Of a stretch of 64,000 nt of DNA, positions 1 to 9,037 are shown in pieces. The DNA comes from Microbulbifer sp. A4B17. GTDB taxonomy: Bacteria > Pseudomonadota > Gammaproteobacteria > Pseudomonadales > Cellvibrionaceae. Each line of letters starts with the position of its first letter. Positions within the stretch are counted from its first letter, which is position 1. The notes beneath the pieces were generated by a model, which saw nothing but the letters and a program-made list of their open reading frames with translations, was not told the DNA's origin and did not search any database. The translations under genes were made by a program, and so were the position numbers. The stretch lies in the NCBI RefSeq assembly GCF_003076275.1, contig NZ_CP029064.1, positions 1,374,501 to 1,438,500 on the forward strand. Reading direction: 5' to 3'.

Positions 1-780
1 GCTTACCGCAAGGCAGTAAGTAATGGTCTACACGCTGTCAATTTTGGGGAGGGTGACTTATCGGGCTCCATGGATATTTTCAGACCTGACGAAGTCCCTG
101 AAAATGCCCCGATCGTAATATATATCCACGGAGGCTGGTGGCAGTGGTTTTCAAAAGAGCAGTTCTCCTTTTTGGCAGAGCCTTTTAATAAAAAAGGATT
201 CGCGGTCTACATGCCGGGCTATCGTATGGCCCCGGATTGGAGGAACGATACCCCAATGGAGTCTATCGTCTTACAGATGCAGTGGGCAATGGCGACCATA
301 CTGAAAGAGGCCGAAGCAAAAGGTGCTCCATCTGTGTATCTAGTAGGGCATTCGGCAGGGGGGCAGCTGGTAGCACTGTTACACCAGACAGAATGGAGTC
401 AGTTTGGTGTCTCTGCTTCTGCTCAGCATAAATTTAAGGGAGCTTTCTCTCTTGCAGGGCTGTTTGATATACGCCCTTTGGTGAACAGCTTTGTCAACGA
501 TACCATAAACATGACTATGGAATCCGCAGAGAAAGTCAGCCCTCAACTATTAGAGCCTGGTGTTGACACTTCTTCATGCCCCTTACATTTAATAGTGCCT
601 GAATTTGATACTCCTGAGTTCTTTCGACAGACCAAAGAGTATCAAGAGAAAATGCTAAAAATGAATAACCCGTGTTATTTCAGGTTGGTAAATAATAGGG
701 ATCATCTCGACTTGTTGGAAAAACTGATAAACGACCAAGATGAAGTTATGAATTATATGATTAGTAATATGCAAGGGTAG
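1..780 (+). CDS. Alpha/beta hydrolase, 5' end cut by window edge
   Basis: Serine hydrolase of the alpha/beta fold. The frame is open from base 1 to the TAG at 778-780, so the gene begins upstream of the window; the ATG at 70 is probably internal. The visible part shows an oxyanion-hole motif HGGWW shortly after the start, the nucleophile elbow GHSAG about 30 residues later, an Asp in a VPEFDTPEF segment, and a C-terminal RDHLD that fits the catalytic His. The HGGWW plus GHSAG layout is typical of kynurenine-formamidase-like and esterase/lipase proteins. No kynurenine-pathway gene is nearby, so the substrate is unknown. The downstream gap to 1200 holds only AT-rich sequence. Confidence 0.8.
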   Translation, partial: AYRKAVSNGLHAVNFGEGDLSGSMDIFRPDEVPENAPIVIYIHGGWWQWFSKEQFSFLAEPFNKKGFAVYMPGYRMAPDWRNDTPMESIVLQMQWAMATILKEAEAKGAPSVYLVGHSAGGQLVALLHQTEWSQFGVSASAQHKFKGAFSLAGLFDIRPLVNSFVNDTINMTMESAEKVSPQLLEPGVDTSSCPLHLIVPEFDTPEFFRQTKEYQEKMLKMNNPCYFRLVNNRDHLDLLEKLINDQDEVMNYMISNMQG

Positions 781-1199
781 TTTTAAGAAGCTATTTTGGG
801 TTCTACTGCTGGAAAAAATTAATAAAATTTATTTATGTAATGATTCCTGTGATCTGGATAGGTCTCAGCTTTGCTGATTGAGGCTCTATTCAACATAAAT
901 CGTGCTATATATTTTTTCTGCCAGACCTTTTGGCATGATTCTTTAGGTTTCTAGTGTAATAAATTATTAACTGCCTCGACATATCCATACATCTTTTGGT
1001 GCCGGTAAATATCTATCAGGTTGATATATTTTTTTTAATGGTTCTTTCCAGGGGTTAAACATAAAGTTGATTTCGTTATCCAGAAAGAAGGCTGGTAAAT
1101 TCAAATCTGTTTTCCGGCTTTGTTGGGTGGTAAATATCAGATCGTAAGTTTTCATCTTGTATGTGAGATTTAACTTTAATAAATTATGGAGGATTTAAG

Positions 1200-1610
1200 A
1201 TGCCATTGGTGAATTTCTCTAGATTGGTGGTGCCCCGGGGGTTGAATGTTCCAACAGAGCAGGATTTTGAGGATGCAGTTGAGGGGTATATTGATGTTGA
1301 AGCTTTGGGAGCGTTAATTCCCCTGGGTACTCAGGACGTTTATGTCCCTGGTCCCAGAACATTTGCTGGATTTAAATATGAGTGGAGTTGCACCGCTTTC
1401 AGATGGTCTATCTGGGGGCATGGCCCAGATTCGAGAGCAAATCCTAATCATTTAGCTGCGCAAGAATGGACGCTAAGGGTTAGAAAAGGTAACAGATTTC
1501 TTACTTATGCTGAAGTTGGTCTTGGACCAGGTAGAACTACCTTTCCTGGAACTCGTTGGGTTAGGGGGAATAATGCACAATATTCCCATATTCCTCTTAT
1601 GTTAACTTGA
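1200..1610 (+). CDS. Hypothetical protein, 136 aa
   Basis: I do not recognise this protein. It has no signal peptide or membrane segment and is fairly rich in Gly, Pro and Trp, suggesting a small soluble beta-rich protein. The start is supported by a good Shine-Dalgarno (GGAGG about 7 bases before the ATG). It stands alone, with about 400 bases of AT-rich DNA on each side. The isolation and lack of known relatives would fit an accessory gene. Confidence that it is expressed rests only on the RBS and on an uninterrupted frame. Confidence 0.5.
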   Translation: MPLVNFSRLVVPRGLNVPTEQDFEDAVEGYIDVEALGALIPLGTQDVYVPGPRTFAGFKYEWSCTAFRWSIWGHGPDSRANPNHLAAQEWTLRVRKGNRFLTYAEVGLGPGRTTFPGTRWVRGNNAQYSHIPLMLT

Positions 1611-2103
1611 TAGGTTGAATAACAAGTTATTTATATAGTGGCCCGCTGACTTAACTGGCGATGCTTAAAGCTTGGTTCAAGTGTGATATTTTTTATATCT
1701 TGAGATAGGCGGGCTTAATTAACTCTTCTTGGTGAAAAATAGATAAGGATTTCATTCTATATGCTTGGAAGTTGAGATTTCAGTATTGTTAACCCCCAGT
1801 GTATGAGGTTTGTCACTGTTAAACTATCCTAATAGATAAAAATTTCTGGGCGAGCAGGAAAGGTCATAAGTAGCTACTTTGCAATTAAAAATCGTACAAG
1901 TTTTATTGTTAAATTCATCTATAGCTGGACCTTAATTTCATAAAGCAAACTTCAGGATTCATAAAGTTTGGCTAATTGGGGGGGGAAGCAATATGATTAA
2001 AGGTATCGGGTCGCTGTGTCTTAGGTTAAAGGATAGGTCGTATAAGGAAATACATCACTTCCCCATTTGAGAGTAAGCGTCTATATAAATCTTGTCTACG
2101 AAT
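1611..2103. other. Intergenic stretch, nothing recognised
   Basis: About 490 bases of AT-rich DNA between the hypothetical gene and the ABC exporter. I see no convincing frame, RNA gene or repeat in it. Confidence 0.4.
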
Positions 2104-2120
2104 TATAATAGGCGCCTATT
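2104..2120. promoter_or_regulatory. -10-like element overlapping a 14-bp perfect palindrome
   Basis: A perfect TATAAT (2104-2109) runs into the perfect palindrome AATAGGCGCCTATT (2107-2120), 20 bases before the exporter ATG. No matching -35 was found at the right distance. A loopless palindrome at a promoter is what a dimeric repressor or activator would bind, so this may be an operator for the ABC gene. That is inference. Confidence 0.35.
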
Positions 2121-2139
2121 TTTTCTTCCTGGATAGATT

Positions 2140-3957
2140 ATGCCGAGACCCAAGTCCACTGTTTCACTGGATGAGGTGCACTGGGGTGCCCTGAAAACAC
2201 TCTTTCCCTACTTACTGGAGTTTCGCCGTGCCGTGGTCTTGGCGGTACTCTGCCTGATTGGCGCCAAGGTTGCAGGCGTTACCCTGCCATTTTTGCTTAA
2301 GCATATTGTCGATGACCTGGATAGTGCAGGGGGCGTGGTCCAGGTGGTGGCACTACCTTTGGGCCTGCTTTTGGCCTATGGGGCTGTACGCTTTTCCAGC
2401 ACCCTGTTTGGTGAGTTGCGTGACACCATTTTTGGCCGCGTTACCGAGCGAGCTCAGCGCAGGATAGGCCTGGAAGTATTCCAGCACTTGCACAAGCTGG
2501 ACCTGGATTTTCACCTGAACCGCCGTACCGGTGGGCTCTCCCGGGATATTGAGCGGGGCAACAGTGGTATTGGCTTCCTGATGCGCTTTATGGTGTTCAA
2601 TATTGTCCCCACCCTGGTTGAGATTGCTATGGTGGCCGGGCTGCTCTGGTGGAATTACAGTGGATTATTTGCGTTGCTGGTGTTGGCAGCGGTGATTATT
2701 TATATCGGTTTCTCTGTTGTGGCTACTGAATGGCGCACACGCTTTGTCAGGGAGTTGAACGAGGCAGAGTCACAGGCCAGCAGTCGTGCTGTTGATAGTT
2801 TGCTCAACTATGAGACAGTGAAATATTTTGCCAATGAACGACACGAATCCGGCCACTATGACCGGGAGCTGGCCAGCTGGGAGAAGGCTCGCCGAAAGAA
2901 CAGGCTTTCCTTGTTTGGCCTGAACAGCGGACAGGCACTGATCATCGCCAGTGCCATGTGTGCGGCAATGGTTCTCGCTGCTGTGGGCGTTACGAAAGGA
3001 AACATGACTATCGGTGACTTTGTGCTGGTGAACGCCTTTATGATGCAGATTTTTATACCGCTGAATTTCCTCGGTTTTGTTTACAGGGAGATGAAGGGGG
3101 CACTGGCGAATATCGAGAAAATGTTTTCCCTGCTGACGGTTAAACCCGCGGTTGAAGATCTTCCCCAGGCGCCTGCCTTGGCAGTGATGGATGGGCGTAT
3201 TGAGTTTGACAACGTCCAGTTCTGCTATAAGGGTAATCGCCAGATTCTTCAAGGAATCAGTTTTACGGTGGAGCCGCGCCAAAAGGTAGCAATTGTTGGC
3301 GCCAGCGGTGCAGGTAAGTCGACCCTATTCAAGCTTCTGTTCCGTTTCTATGATGCCAACAGCGGCTCAATTTTTATCGATGGACAGGATATTCGCAGTG
3401 TCTCCCAGGAATCGTTGCGCAGGGCTATCGGCGTGGTGCCACAGGATGCGGTGCTGTTCAACCAATCGATCAGGGACAACGTGCGCTATGGCTGTGTAGA
3501 TGCCTCAGACGCAGAAGTGGATGAAGCGATCCGCCACGCCCATTTGGCAGACTTTGTCCAACAGTTACCGGAGGGGGCCGATACCCTGGTGGGTGAGCGA
3601 GGGCTCAAATTGTCGGGCGGTGAAAAGCAGCGGGTGGCTATAGCTCGCGCCTTGCTTAAAAAACCGCCAATCATGATTTTTGATGAGGCCACATCTTCTC
3701 TAGACAGCCACTCAGAGCAGGGCATAGTGGCATCCTTGCAGGATATTGCCCGGGAGCAGACCACGCTGGTCATAGCTCACCGTCTCTCGACCATTGTGGA
3801 TGCGGACTGCATTCTGGTAATGGACCAGGGGGGAATAGTCGAACAGGGCGCTCACCGTGAGTTAATGCAGGCTGGGGGGCACTATGCAGCCCTATGGCGT
3901 ATACAGCAGCAGGAGCATGGCGCTGAGGCGCAAGCGGCTGAGCTACCCACGCCTTGA
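2140..3957 (+). CDS. ABC transporter, Atm1/HMT1-type half exporter
   Basis: Inner-membrane ABC exporter of 605 aa with a six-helix transmembrane domain (about residues 25-320) fused to a nucleotide-binding domain. Walker A GASGAGKST is at about residue 387, the signature LSGGEKQRVAIARALL at about 492, and Walker B with its catalytic Glu in IMIFDEATSS at about 512; the H-loop His is in VIAHRLST. The N-terminal domain (DDLDSAGG, the ERGNSGIGFL stretch, and NYETVKYFANE) resembles the Atm1/ABCB7 class, which exports glutathione-linked sulfur or metal compounds. Half-transporters of this kind work as homodimers. The substrate here is inferred only from family resemblance. No SD is obvious; start chosen as the first ATG. 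Confidence 0.9.
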   Translation: MPRPKSTVSLDEVHWGALKTLFPYLLEFRRAVVLAVLCLIGAKVAGVTLPFLLKHIVDDLDSAGGVVQVVALPLGLLLAYGAVRFSSTLFGELRDTIFGRVTERAQRRIGLEVFQHLHKLDLDFHLNRRTGGLSRDIERGNSGIGFLMRFMVFNIVPTLVEIAMVAGLLWWNYSGLFALLVLAAVIIYIGFSVVATEWRTRFVRELNEAESQASSRAVDSLLNYETVKYFANERHESGHYDRELASWEKARRKNRLSLFGLNSGQALIIASAMCAAMVLAAVGVTKGNMTIGDFVLVNAFMMQIFIPLNFLGFVYREMKGALANIEKMFSLLTVKPAVEDLPQAPALAVMDGRIEFDNVQFCYKGNRQILQGISFTVEPRQKVAIVGASGAGKSTLFKLLFRFYDANSGSIFIDGQDIRSVSQESLRRAIGVVPQDAVLFNQSIRDNVRYGCVDASDAEVDEAIRHAHLADFVQQLPEGADTLVGERGLKLSGGEKQRVAIARALLKKPPIMIFDEATSSLDSHSEQGIVASLQDIAREQTTLVIAHRLSTIVDADCILVMDQGGIVEQGAHRELMQAGGHYAALWRIQQQEHGAEAQAAELPTP

Positions 3958-4023
3958 CGGTTGATAAATCCCTGCAGCCAGACTAATGTGGCGCCGATAC
4001 AAAAAAATGATAGGCAGAGCGAT

Positions 4024-5745
4024 ATGACCATTCCTTTTCAGGCTACCAAGATAGCGGCAGCGGTGCTGGCACTGGCCCTTGTTGGCGCTTGTTCCAAAAA
4101 AGAGCAGCAAACCGAAGAAGTTGCCAAAGCGGAGGCCGAGGCCCAGATTGTAGAGTCTAAGACTGTACCTGTGCCCTCAGGCCAAAAGGTAGAGGATGCC
4201 GACAAGCGTTTTGATATCTACGTACCTGTCGAGCTTACCGCAAACCTGAGTGGTCTCACTGATAACCAGCGCAAAATGATTGGCCTGTTGATCGATGCCA
4301 GCCAGATTATGGACCGCTTGTTCTGGTTGCAATCCTACGGCCCGGCTGAAGAGCTGCTGCCGGATATTGAGGACAATCGTGCTCGCAAGTTTGCCGATAT
4401 CAACTACGGTCCCTGGGACCGCCTCAACGACAATAAGCCGTTTATTGTTGGCTATGGGGATAAGCCCCTGGGTGCGAACTTTTACCCAGCGGATATGACC
4501 CGTGAAGAGTTCGAAAACTGGGACCAGGCGGGTAAAGACGGCCTGTACTCCCTGGTGCGTCGCAATGATTCCGGCGGTCTTGAGTTATTGCCCTATAGCG
4601 AAGCCTACAATGCAGACCTGAATAAGGCGGCCAGTATCCTTCGTCAAGCGGCTGAGCTGGCGGAAAGCAAAGAGTTTTCACGTTATCTCACTATGCGTGC
4701 CGATGCGCTTCTCTCCGACAATTTCCGCCCCAGTGATATGGCCTGGATGGACATGAAGGAGAACGATATCGATGTAGTGATTGGTCCTATTGAAAACTAT
4801 GAAGACCAGTTGTTTGCCTATCGTACCGCCTACGAATCCTATGTACTTTTGAAAGATAAAGAGTGGAGTAAAAAACTGGCCAAATTTGCCGCTCTTTTAC
4901 CCGAGCTGCAAAAGGGTTTACCGGTAGAGGAAAAATATAAATCCGAAGAGCCCGGTACTGACTCAGACCTGAATGCTTACGATGTACTTTTCTATGCAGG
5001 CCACAGTAACGCCGGTTCCAAGACCATTGCCATTAACCTTCCTAATGATGAGGAAGTACAGCTGGCCAAAGGCACTCGCCGTTTGCAGCTGAAAAATGCA
5101 ATGCAGGCTAAATTTGACAAGATTCTGGTGCCGATCAGCGATGTATTGATTGCTGAAGATCAGCGTAAGAATATTACCTTCCCAGCGTTCTTTGCCAACA
5201 CTATGTTCCACGAAGTGGCCCATGGTTTGGGAATTAAAAAGACCGTAGAAGGTGGAGCTAACGTCCGCCAGGCCCTGAAGGAAACCTCTTCTGCACTGGA
5301 AGAAGGCAAGGCTGATATCCTCGGCTTATATATGGTTACTCGCCTGCATGAAAAAGGTGAGTTGGAAGAAGGCCAGCTGATGGATAACTATGTCACCTTC
5401 CTGGCTGGTATTTTCCGCAGTGTGCGATTTGGTGCGGCCAGTGCTCATGGTAAGGCCAATATGATGCGCTTTAACTACTTCAAGGAGCAGGGCGCCTTCA
5501 CTCGTGACCCGAAGACGGGTCAATACAGTGTTGACTTTGAAAAGATGCAACAGGCAATGACCAACCTGTCTCGCCTGATCATTACGATCCAGGGAGATGG
5601 TGATTATGAAAAGGCCAAGTCACTGCTGGAAACCAAAGGGGTAATTGGCCCCGAATTACAGGCTGATCTGGATCGTCTGGCTGAGGCCAATATTCCGGTT
5701 GATGTTACCTTTATCCAGGGTAAAGAAGTACTGGGCCTGAAATAA
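4024..5745 (+). CDS. Lipoprotein zinc peptidase, dipeptidyl-peptidase III (M49)-like
   Basis: Predicted lipoprotein of 573 aa. The frame is open from a TTG at 3961, but the ATG at 4024 is preferred because it gives a proper signal peptide ending in the lipobox VGAC. The catalytic signature is HEVAHGLG at about residue 396 (HExxH zinc ligands and general base), followed about 30 residues later by EEGKADILG, which supplies the third zinc ligand in M49-like enzymes (compare EExxAD/E). Likely role: cleavage of short peptides in the periplasm or at the inner face of the outer membrane. It follows the ABC gene by about 65 bases, possibly in the same transcript, and is ended by a strong terminator. 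Confidence 0.8.
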   Translation: MTIPFQATKIAAAVLALALVGACSKKEQQTEEVAKAEAEAQIVESKTVPVPSGQKVEDADKRFDIYVPVELTANLSGLTDNQRKMIGLLIDASQIMDRLFWLQSYGPAEELLPDIEDNRARKFADINYGPWDRLNDNKPFIVGYGDKPLGANFYPADMTREEFENWDQAGKDGLYSLVRRNDSGGLELLPYSEAYNADLNKAASILRQAAELAESKEFSRYLTMRADALLSDNFRPSDMAWMDMKENDIDVVIGPIENYEDQLFAYRTAYESYVLLKDKEWSKKLAKFAALLPELQKGLPVEEKYKSEEPGTDSDLNAYDVLFYAGHSNAGSKTIAINLPNDEEVQLAKGTRRLQLKNAMQAKFDKILVPISDVLIAEDQRKNITFPAFFANTMFHEVAHGLGIKKTVEGGANVRQALKETSSALEEGKADILGLYMVTRLHEKGELEEGQLMDNYVTFLAGIFRSVRFGAASAHGKANMMRFNYFKEQGAFTRDPKTGQYSVDFEKMQQAMTNLSRLIITIQGDGDYEKAKSLLETKGVIGPELQADLDRLAEANIPVDVTFIQGKEVLGLK

Positions 5746-5768
5746 GTCTTTAGCCTTATATTTCGAAT

Positions 5769-5796
5769 AAAAACCCGGCTTATGCCGGGTTTTTTG
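5769..5796 (+). terminator. Rho-independent terminator
   Basis: A 9-bp stem AAACCCGGC / GCCGGGTTT with a 4-base loop and a T-run, 25 bases after the peptidase stop. Confidence 0.9.
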
Positions 5797-5964
5797 TCTA
5801 AATTTTTGTATCTTTTCTATTTGTTATCTTACCTGCCGATATCCGCAAAGTACTTTAGGTACTTTTTCTTATGGCGGAACTAATATTTACGTCCAAACTA
5901 AGAAGGCAATTAGTATCCCGCTGCCGGGGCATATCATTGTGTTTTAAATTAATAGGAATGAGAT

Positions 5965-6804
5965 ATGGATATCAAGCAGATTTTATATAAGGGCACGCTA
6001 TTGACAGCAATGGGGTTCTACGCCATCTCATATACACCGAGCGTTGTGGCGGATGTAGCTTGCGGTGATGTTATTACAACCGCAGAAGTTCTTACACAGG
6101 ACTTATCCTGTGACTTAACCACTAGTGAGCCTGACGCTCTTACAATAGTGGGCCCTGAAGGTAGTCTGGATATGGGGGATTTTTCAGTGACCTGCGCTAC
6201 AGGCGTGGGGTCTGGTAGTGCTGGAATACGTATCTTGGGCCAGGGTGCGGTATTGACTGGTGGTACCATTGATGGATGTTATGACAATATTTTTATAGAG
6301 GGTGTGGGTTATCACACGGTCATCGGAACTGAACTTATTAATAGTGTTGACGATGGTATTGATATTGATAGTGTCTTTAACATTATTAATGGATGCACAA
6401 TTACCAATAGTGGTCGGGTGGGTGTTGATATGGATGATGACTTCAATACATTCTCTTTTTGTACCGTAACGGGGAGTGTTTCTGATGGAATTCAGATAGA
6501 TGACAGCTTTTCAAGTGTGTTTAATAATATATCCACCGACAATGGTGGAGCAGGAATCCTGATCGAAGGTTCATCCAATAATGTCATCTCCCAAAATATA
6601 GCAACAGATAATGGAGATGGAGATGTTGCTGATGGTGGTATCGTATTGGAATCCACTGTCTCAACTAATAATATTGTTACTGGAAATACCGCTTCAGGTA
6701 ATGATCCATTTGACTTGAACGATAGGGTCGATCCTAATTGTAGTGGCACCAACACTTGGTATGCTAATGATGCCGTTACTAAAAATCCGAGCTGCCTAGA
6801 TTGA
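5965..6804 (+). CDS. Secreted parallel beta-helix protein, paralogue 1
   Basis: Secreted 279-aa protein, first of six paralogues in this window. A signal peptide (about residues 1-29, ending VVADVA) is followed by the family N-terminal block: CGD, ITTAEVL, then LTIVGPEGSLDMGDF and a second Cys. The middle is a run of about 22-25-residue turns rich in Asn, Gly, Ile and Val (for example NNVISQNIATDNGDG), typical of right-handed parallel beta-helices of the NosD/pectate-lyase-like fold. The C-terminus carries the family ending: Cys, TNTWYANDA, then PSCLD and stop. Conserved paired Cys suggest disulfides outside the cytoplasm. No catalytic motif is visible; an adhesin, matrix or polysaccharide-binding role is inference. 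SD AGGAATGAG precedes the ATG. Confidence 0.75.
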   Translation: MDIKQILYKGTLLTAMGFYAISYTPSVVADVACGDVITTAEVLTQDLSCDLTTSEPDALTIVGPEGSLDMGDFSVTCATGVGSGSAGIRILGQGAVLTGGTIDGCYDNIFIEGVGYHTVIGTELINSVDDGIDIDSVFNIINGCTITNSGRVGVDMDDDFNTFSFCTVTGSVSDGIQIDDSFSSVFNNISTDNGGAGILIEGSSNNVISQNIATDNGDGDVADGGIVLESTVSTNNIVTGNTASGNDPFDLNDRVDPNCSGTNTWYANDAVTKNPSCLD

Positions 6805-7078
6805 GTTTTTGGCGATTTGCGAAATTTAAGTTGTATCTCTTAGGCGATTCATTTGAATAGTGAGAGTTAGCTTTAATTTGAGTCGCCATTTAATTTCCTC
6901 CAGGTTTGTGAAGAGACTCAAAAAAATAGCTGTTTGCGATGAATCATCTATGACTATGAACTGCAGTACAGTTAATACGCAATAAATTTGGTGCTATATT
7001 CTAATTGTTTGACTGTTAAGCAGTATAATTTAAGCTCTAAATTGATCAATATAATTCAACTATAACAATGGATTGATT

Positions 7079-7735
7079 ATGTCTCGTGTTCTGTACTCGG
7101 GTACTAAAAATGCATCCACCTGGGCCTTCAGGGCTTGGCTGGCATTGCGTGAACAGGATATTCAATTTGAGGAAGTGGTCGTAGACATTCGTCGGCCACA
7201 GCGATTCCAGAACTTACAGCGTATTGGTGAGCTATCCCCTGCGAGGTCAGTCCCCGTACTGGAAGAGGGGGAGATAATTATCTTTGATTCCCTGGCCATT
7301 ATGGAATACGCCAATGATATTGGCACTGGTGATCTGCTACCTAAAGAGTCGTTGTTGCGAGCACGAGCTCGAGCCATGCTCTCTTGGCAGCACTCCGGAT
7401 TGTCGGGACTGTGCTCACGTCTCTCTTTTGAAAGTGCATTTTATCCAGATAAACGCCCAATGACACCTGAAGAAGAGATGGACGCGGAGCGTCTGTTTGC
7501 CGCCTGGGAAGGGGAGATTGAACAAAATGGTGGACCCTATCTGATGGGGAATCTGTCCCTGGCGGATCTGGCCTTTGTACCAACGGTGATAAGGATTTAC
7601 TCACACTCCCCAAACTTGAAACCCTGGCCACTTACTCAGCAGTGGATAGAGCGTTTGCTGGCACGCCAGAGTGTCAAGGAATGGATGTCAGAGGCCACTG
7701 AATTACCTCCAGTAATACTATCGGATTATCGATAG
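7079..7735 (+). CDS. Glutathione S-transferase family protein
   Basis: A 218-aa cytosolic GST. The N-terminal thioredoxin-fold domain (about residues 1-80) contains SGTKNASTW near the active-site position, the cis-Pro motif SVPVLEEG and the glutathione gamma-glutamyl-binding FDSLAI. The helical C-terminal domain includes the GPYLMGNLSLADLAFVP segment with the N-capping-box Asp. The family conjugates glutathione to electrophiles or reduces peroxides; the substrate is unknown. The frame opens at a TTG at 7073, but the ATG at 7079 gives the usual GST N-terminus. Monocistronic, with a terminator 45 bases downstream. Confidence 0.85.
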   Translation: MSRVLYSGTKNASTWAFRAWLALREQDIQFEEVVVDIRRPQRFQNLQRIGELSPARSVPVLEEGEIIIFDSLAIMEYANDIGTGDLLPKESLLRARARAMLSWQHSGLSGLCSRLSFESAFYPDKRPMTPEEEMDAERLFAAWEGEIEQNGGPYLMGNLSLADLAFVPTVIRIYSHSPNLKPWPLTQQWIERLLARQSVKEWMSEATELPPVILSDYR

Positions 7736-7779
7736 GCTCTAATTTTAATCGAGGCTGGGATTCCAGTTACTAAAACTAT

Positions 7780-7809
7780 TGGGTGAAGCTGTTCCTGCTT
7801 CACCTTTTT
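7780..7809 (+). terminator. Rho-independent terminator
   Basis: An 8-bp stem GGTGAAGC / GCTTCACC with a 7-base loop, followed by TTTTT, downstream of the GST gene. Confidence 0.85.
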
Positions 7810-7997
7810 CACTATGAATGGCGTAAATTACTCGAAAAAAGAAGCAGTTTACGCATTTTTTAGCTAGAGAAAGTTTCAAGCGCAATCACTGGCAAATAGT
7901 GATGCCAATGAGGTCTAAACTGTGCTGGGTTAACCAGTGCGCCAGTTGATGTTTGAGGCGATCAATTTATTAAATATTAAGGATAATATTTAGAGCA

Positions 7998-8552
7998 ATG
8001 AAAAGATTAGCCTTCGGTCTGTGTTTCTTATTGAGTAGCGGTGTACAGGCTTCATGTCACTTGGAAGAATATGAGCGCTTTATCAATACGCAGAGTTTGG
8101 TGATGCTTGAGGCGTCGGTAAAGCTTTTTGAGGAGGATAAAGAAAAGTTTAAAATCATTAAACCGTTTGTAAAGCTGGAAGTACGCAATAACAAGCTCAA
8201 GGTCTATGTGGCGAAGAAATTGAGCGAAAAGGATTCCTCCGTTCTTAATCTCGAAGGGCCAATTGCAAATTATGTTCCCAGTGTGTCTGTACAAATTATG
8301 CCAGATGGATCTATTCGAGACAAAGTTGATTTGGCAATGTCAGACGATGTTTTCTATCGTACAGAGAAAACGGCCATGGCCCCGCTGCAAAGTTTGTATC
8401 TTTTTCATGAGGGAATGGGTGAGGTAGAAAAGAAAAATTTCATGCGAGCAAGAAATTCCCTAAGTAAACATATGGAAAGCATCGAACAGTTCTCTTATAT
8501 GAAACGTGCATTTACAATGCGCCTAGAGAATGTTTGCAAGGTGACCGGTTGA
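7998..8552 (+). CDS. Hypothetical secreted protein, 184 aa
   Basis: I do not recognise this protein. It begins with a clear signal peptide ([20 protein letters not shown]), cleaved around residue 18, with Cys near the new N-terminus and another near the C-terminal end (ENVCKVTG) that could form a disulfide. The rest is charged and helical-looking. A periplasmic location is likely. It lies 15 bases upstream of ynfA and is probably co-transcribed with it. No function is proposed. Confidence 0.6.
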   Translation: MKRLAFGLCFLLSSGVQASCHLEEYERFINTQSLVMLEASVKLFEEDKEKFKIIKPFVKLEVRNNKLKVYVAKKLSEKDSSVLNLEGPIANYVPSVSVQIMPDGSIRDKVDLAMSDDVFYRTEKTAMAPLQSLYLFHEGMGEVEKKNFMRARNSLSKHMESIEQFSYMKRAFTMRLENVCKVTG

Positions 8553-8566
8553 ATATTTCGTCATCT

Positions 8567-8908
8567 ATGTTGATGTTTGAAATAAAAACTATAGCTTTAT
8601 TTCTGGCTACGGCTGTTGCTGAGATAATAGGTTGTTATATGGCCTATTTGTGGTTGAAACAGGATAAAAGTATCTGGTTGTTAGTGCCTGGCGGTATCAG
8701 TTTGGCAATATTTGCCTGGCTGTTGACGTTACACCCGGCCCCTGCGGGCCGGGTATATGCCGCTTATGGAGGAATCTATATCTTTTCCTCAATAATCTGG
8801 TTGTGGTTGGTAAACGGAGTTAAGCCTACGGTTTGGGATATTAGTGGCGCAACAGTGGCGATGTTGGGAATGGCTATTATTATGTTTTCGCCAAGGCAAA
8901 TGGAATAG
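8567..8908 (+). CDS. ynfA: YnfA/UPF0060 family small membrane protein
   Basis: A 113-aa inner-membrane protein with four transmembrane helices. It matches the UPF0060 family closely: [15 protein letters not shown] at the N-terminus, then [19 protein letters not shown], the family signature. YnfA relatives resemble small multidrug-resistance exporters. The frame extends upstream through the end of the preceding gene (TTG at 8534). The ATGs at 8567 or 8573 fit the family length, so the true start is one of these. No clear SD is visible, so translation may be coupled to the upstream gene. Confidence 0.9.
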   Translation: MLMFEIKTIALFLATAVAEIIGCYMAYLWLKQDKSIWLLVPGGISLAIFAWLLTLHPAPAGRVYAAYGGIYIFSSIIWLWLVNGVKPTVWDISGATVAMLGMAIIMFSPRQME

Positions 8909-9037
8909 GTTACTTCTACCATTGGATACAATTATTTACTGTTTTAGATTTAAATAGTCTTTATATTCAATATAATTTTCTTTAGGTTGCTCTTCGAGGT
9001 TTTTGGAGGATATCGCTATTTGATAACCTGTCCAAAC

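Noticed and set aside
967-1155. 62-codon minus frame
   Set aside because: No SD, no recognisable motif, in AT-rich intergenic DNA.
2107-2120. Palindrome as terminator of upstream gene
   Set aside because: It has no loop and lies 500 bases from the previous stop, directly before the exporter start.
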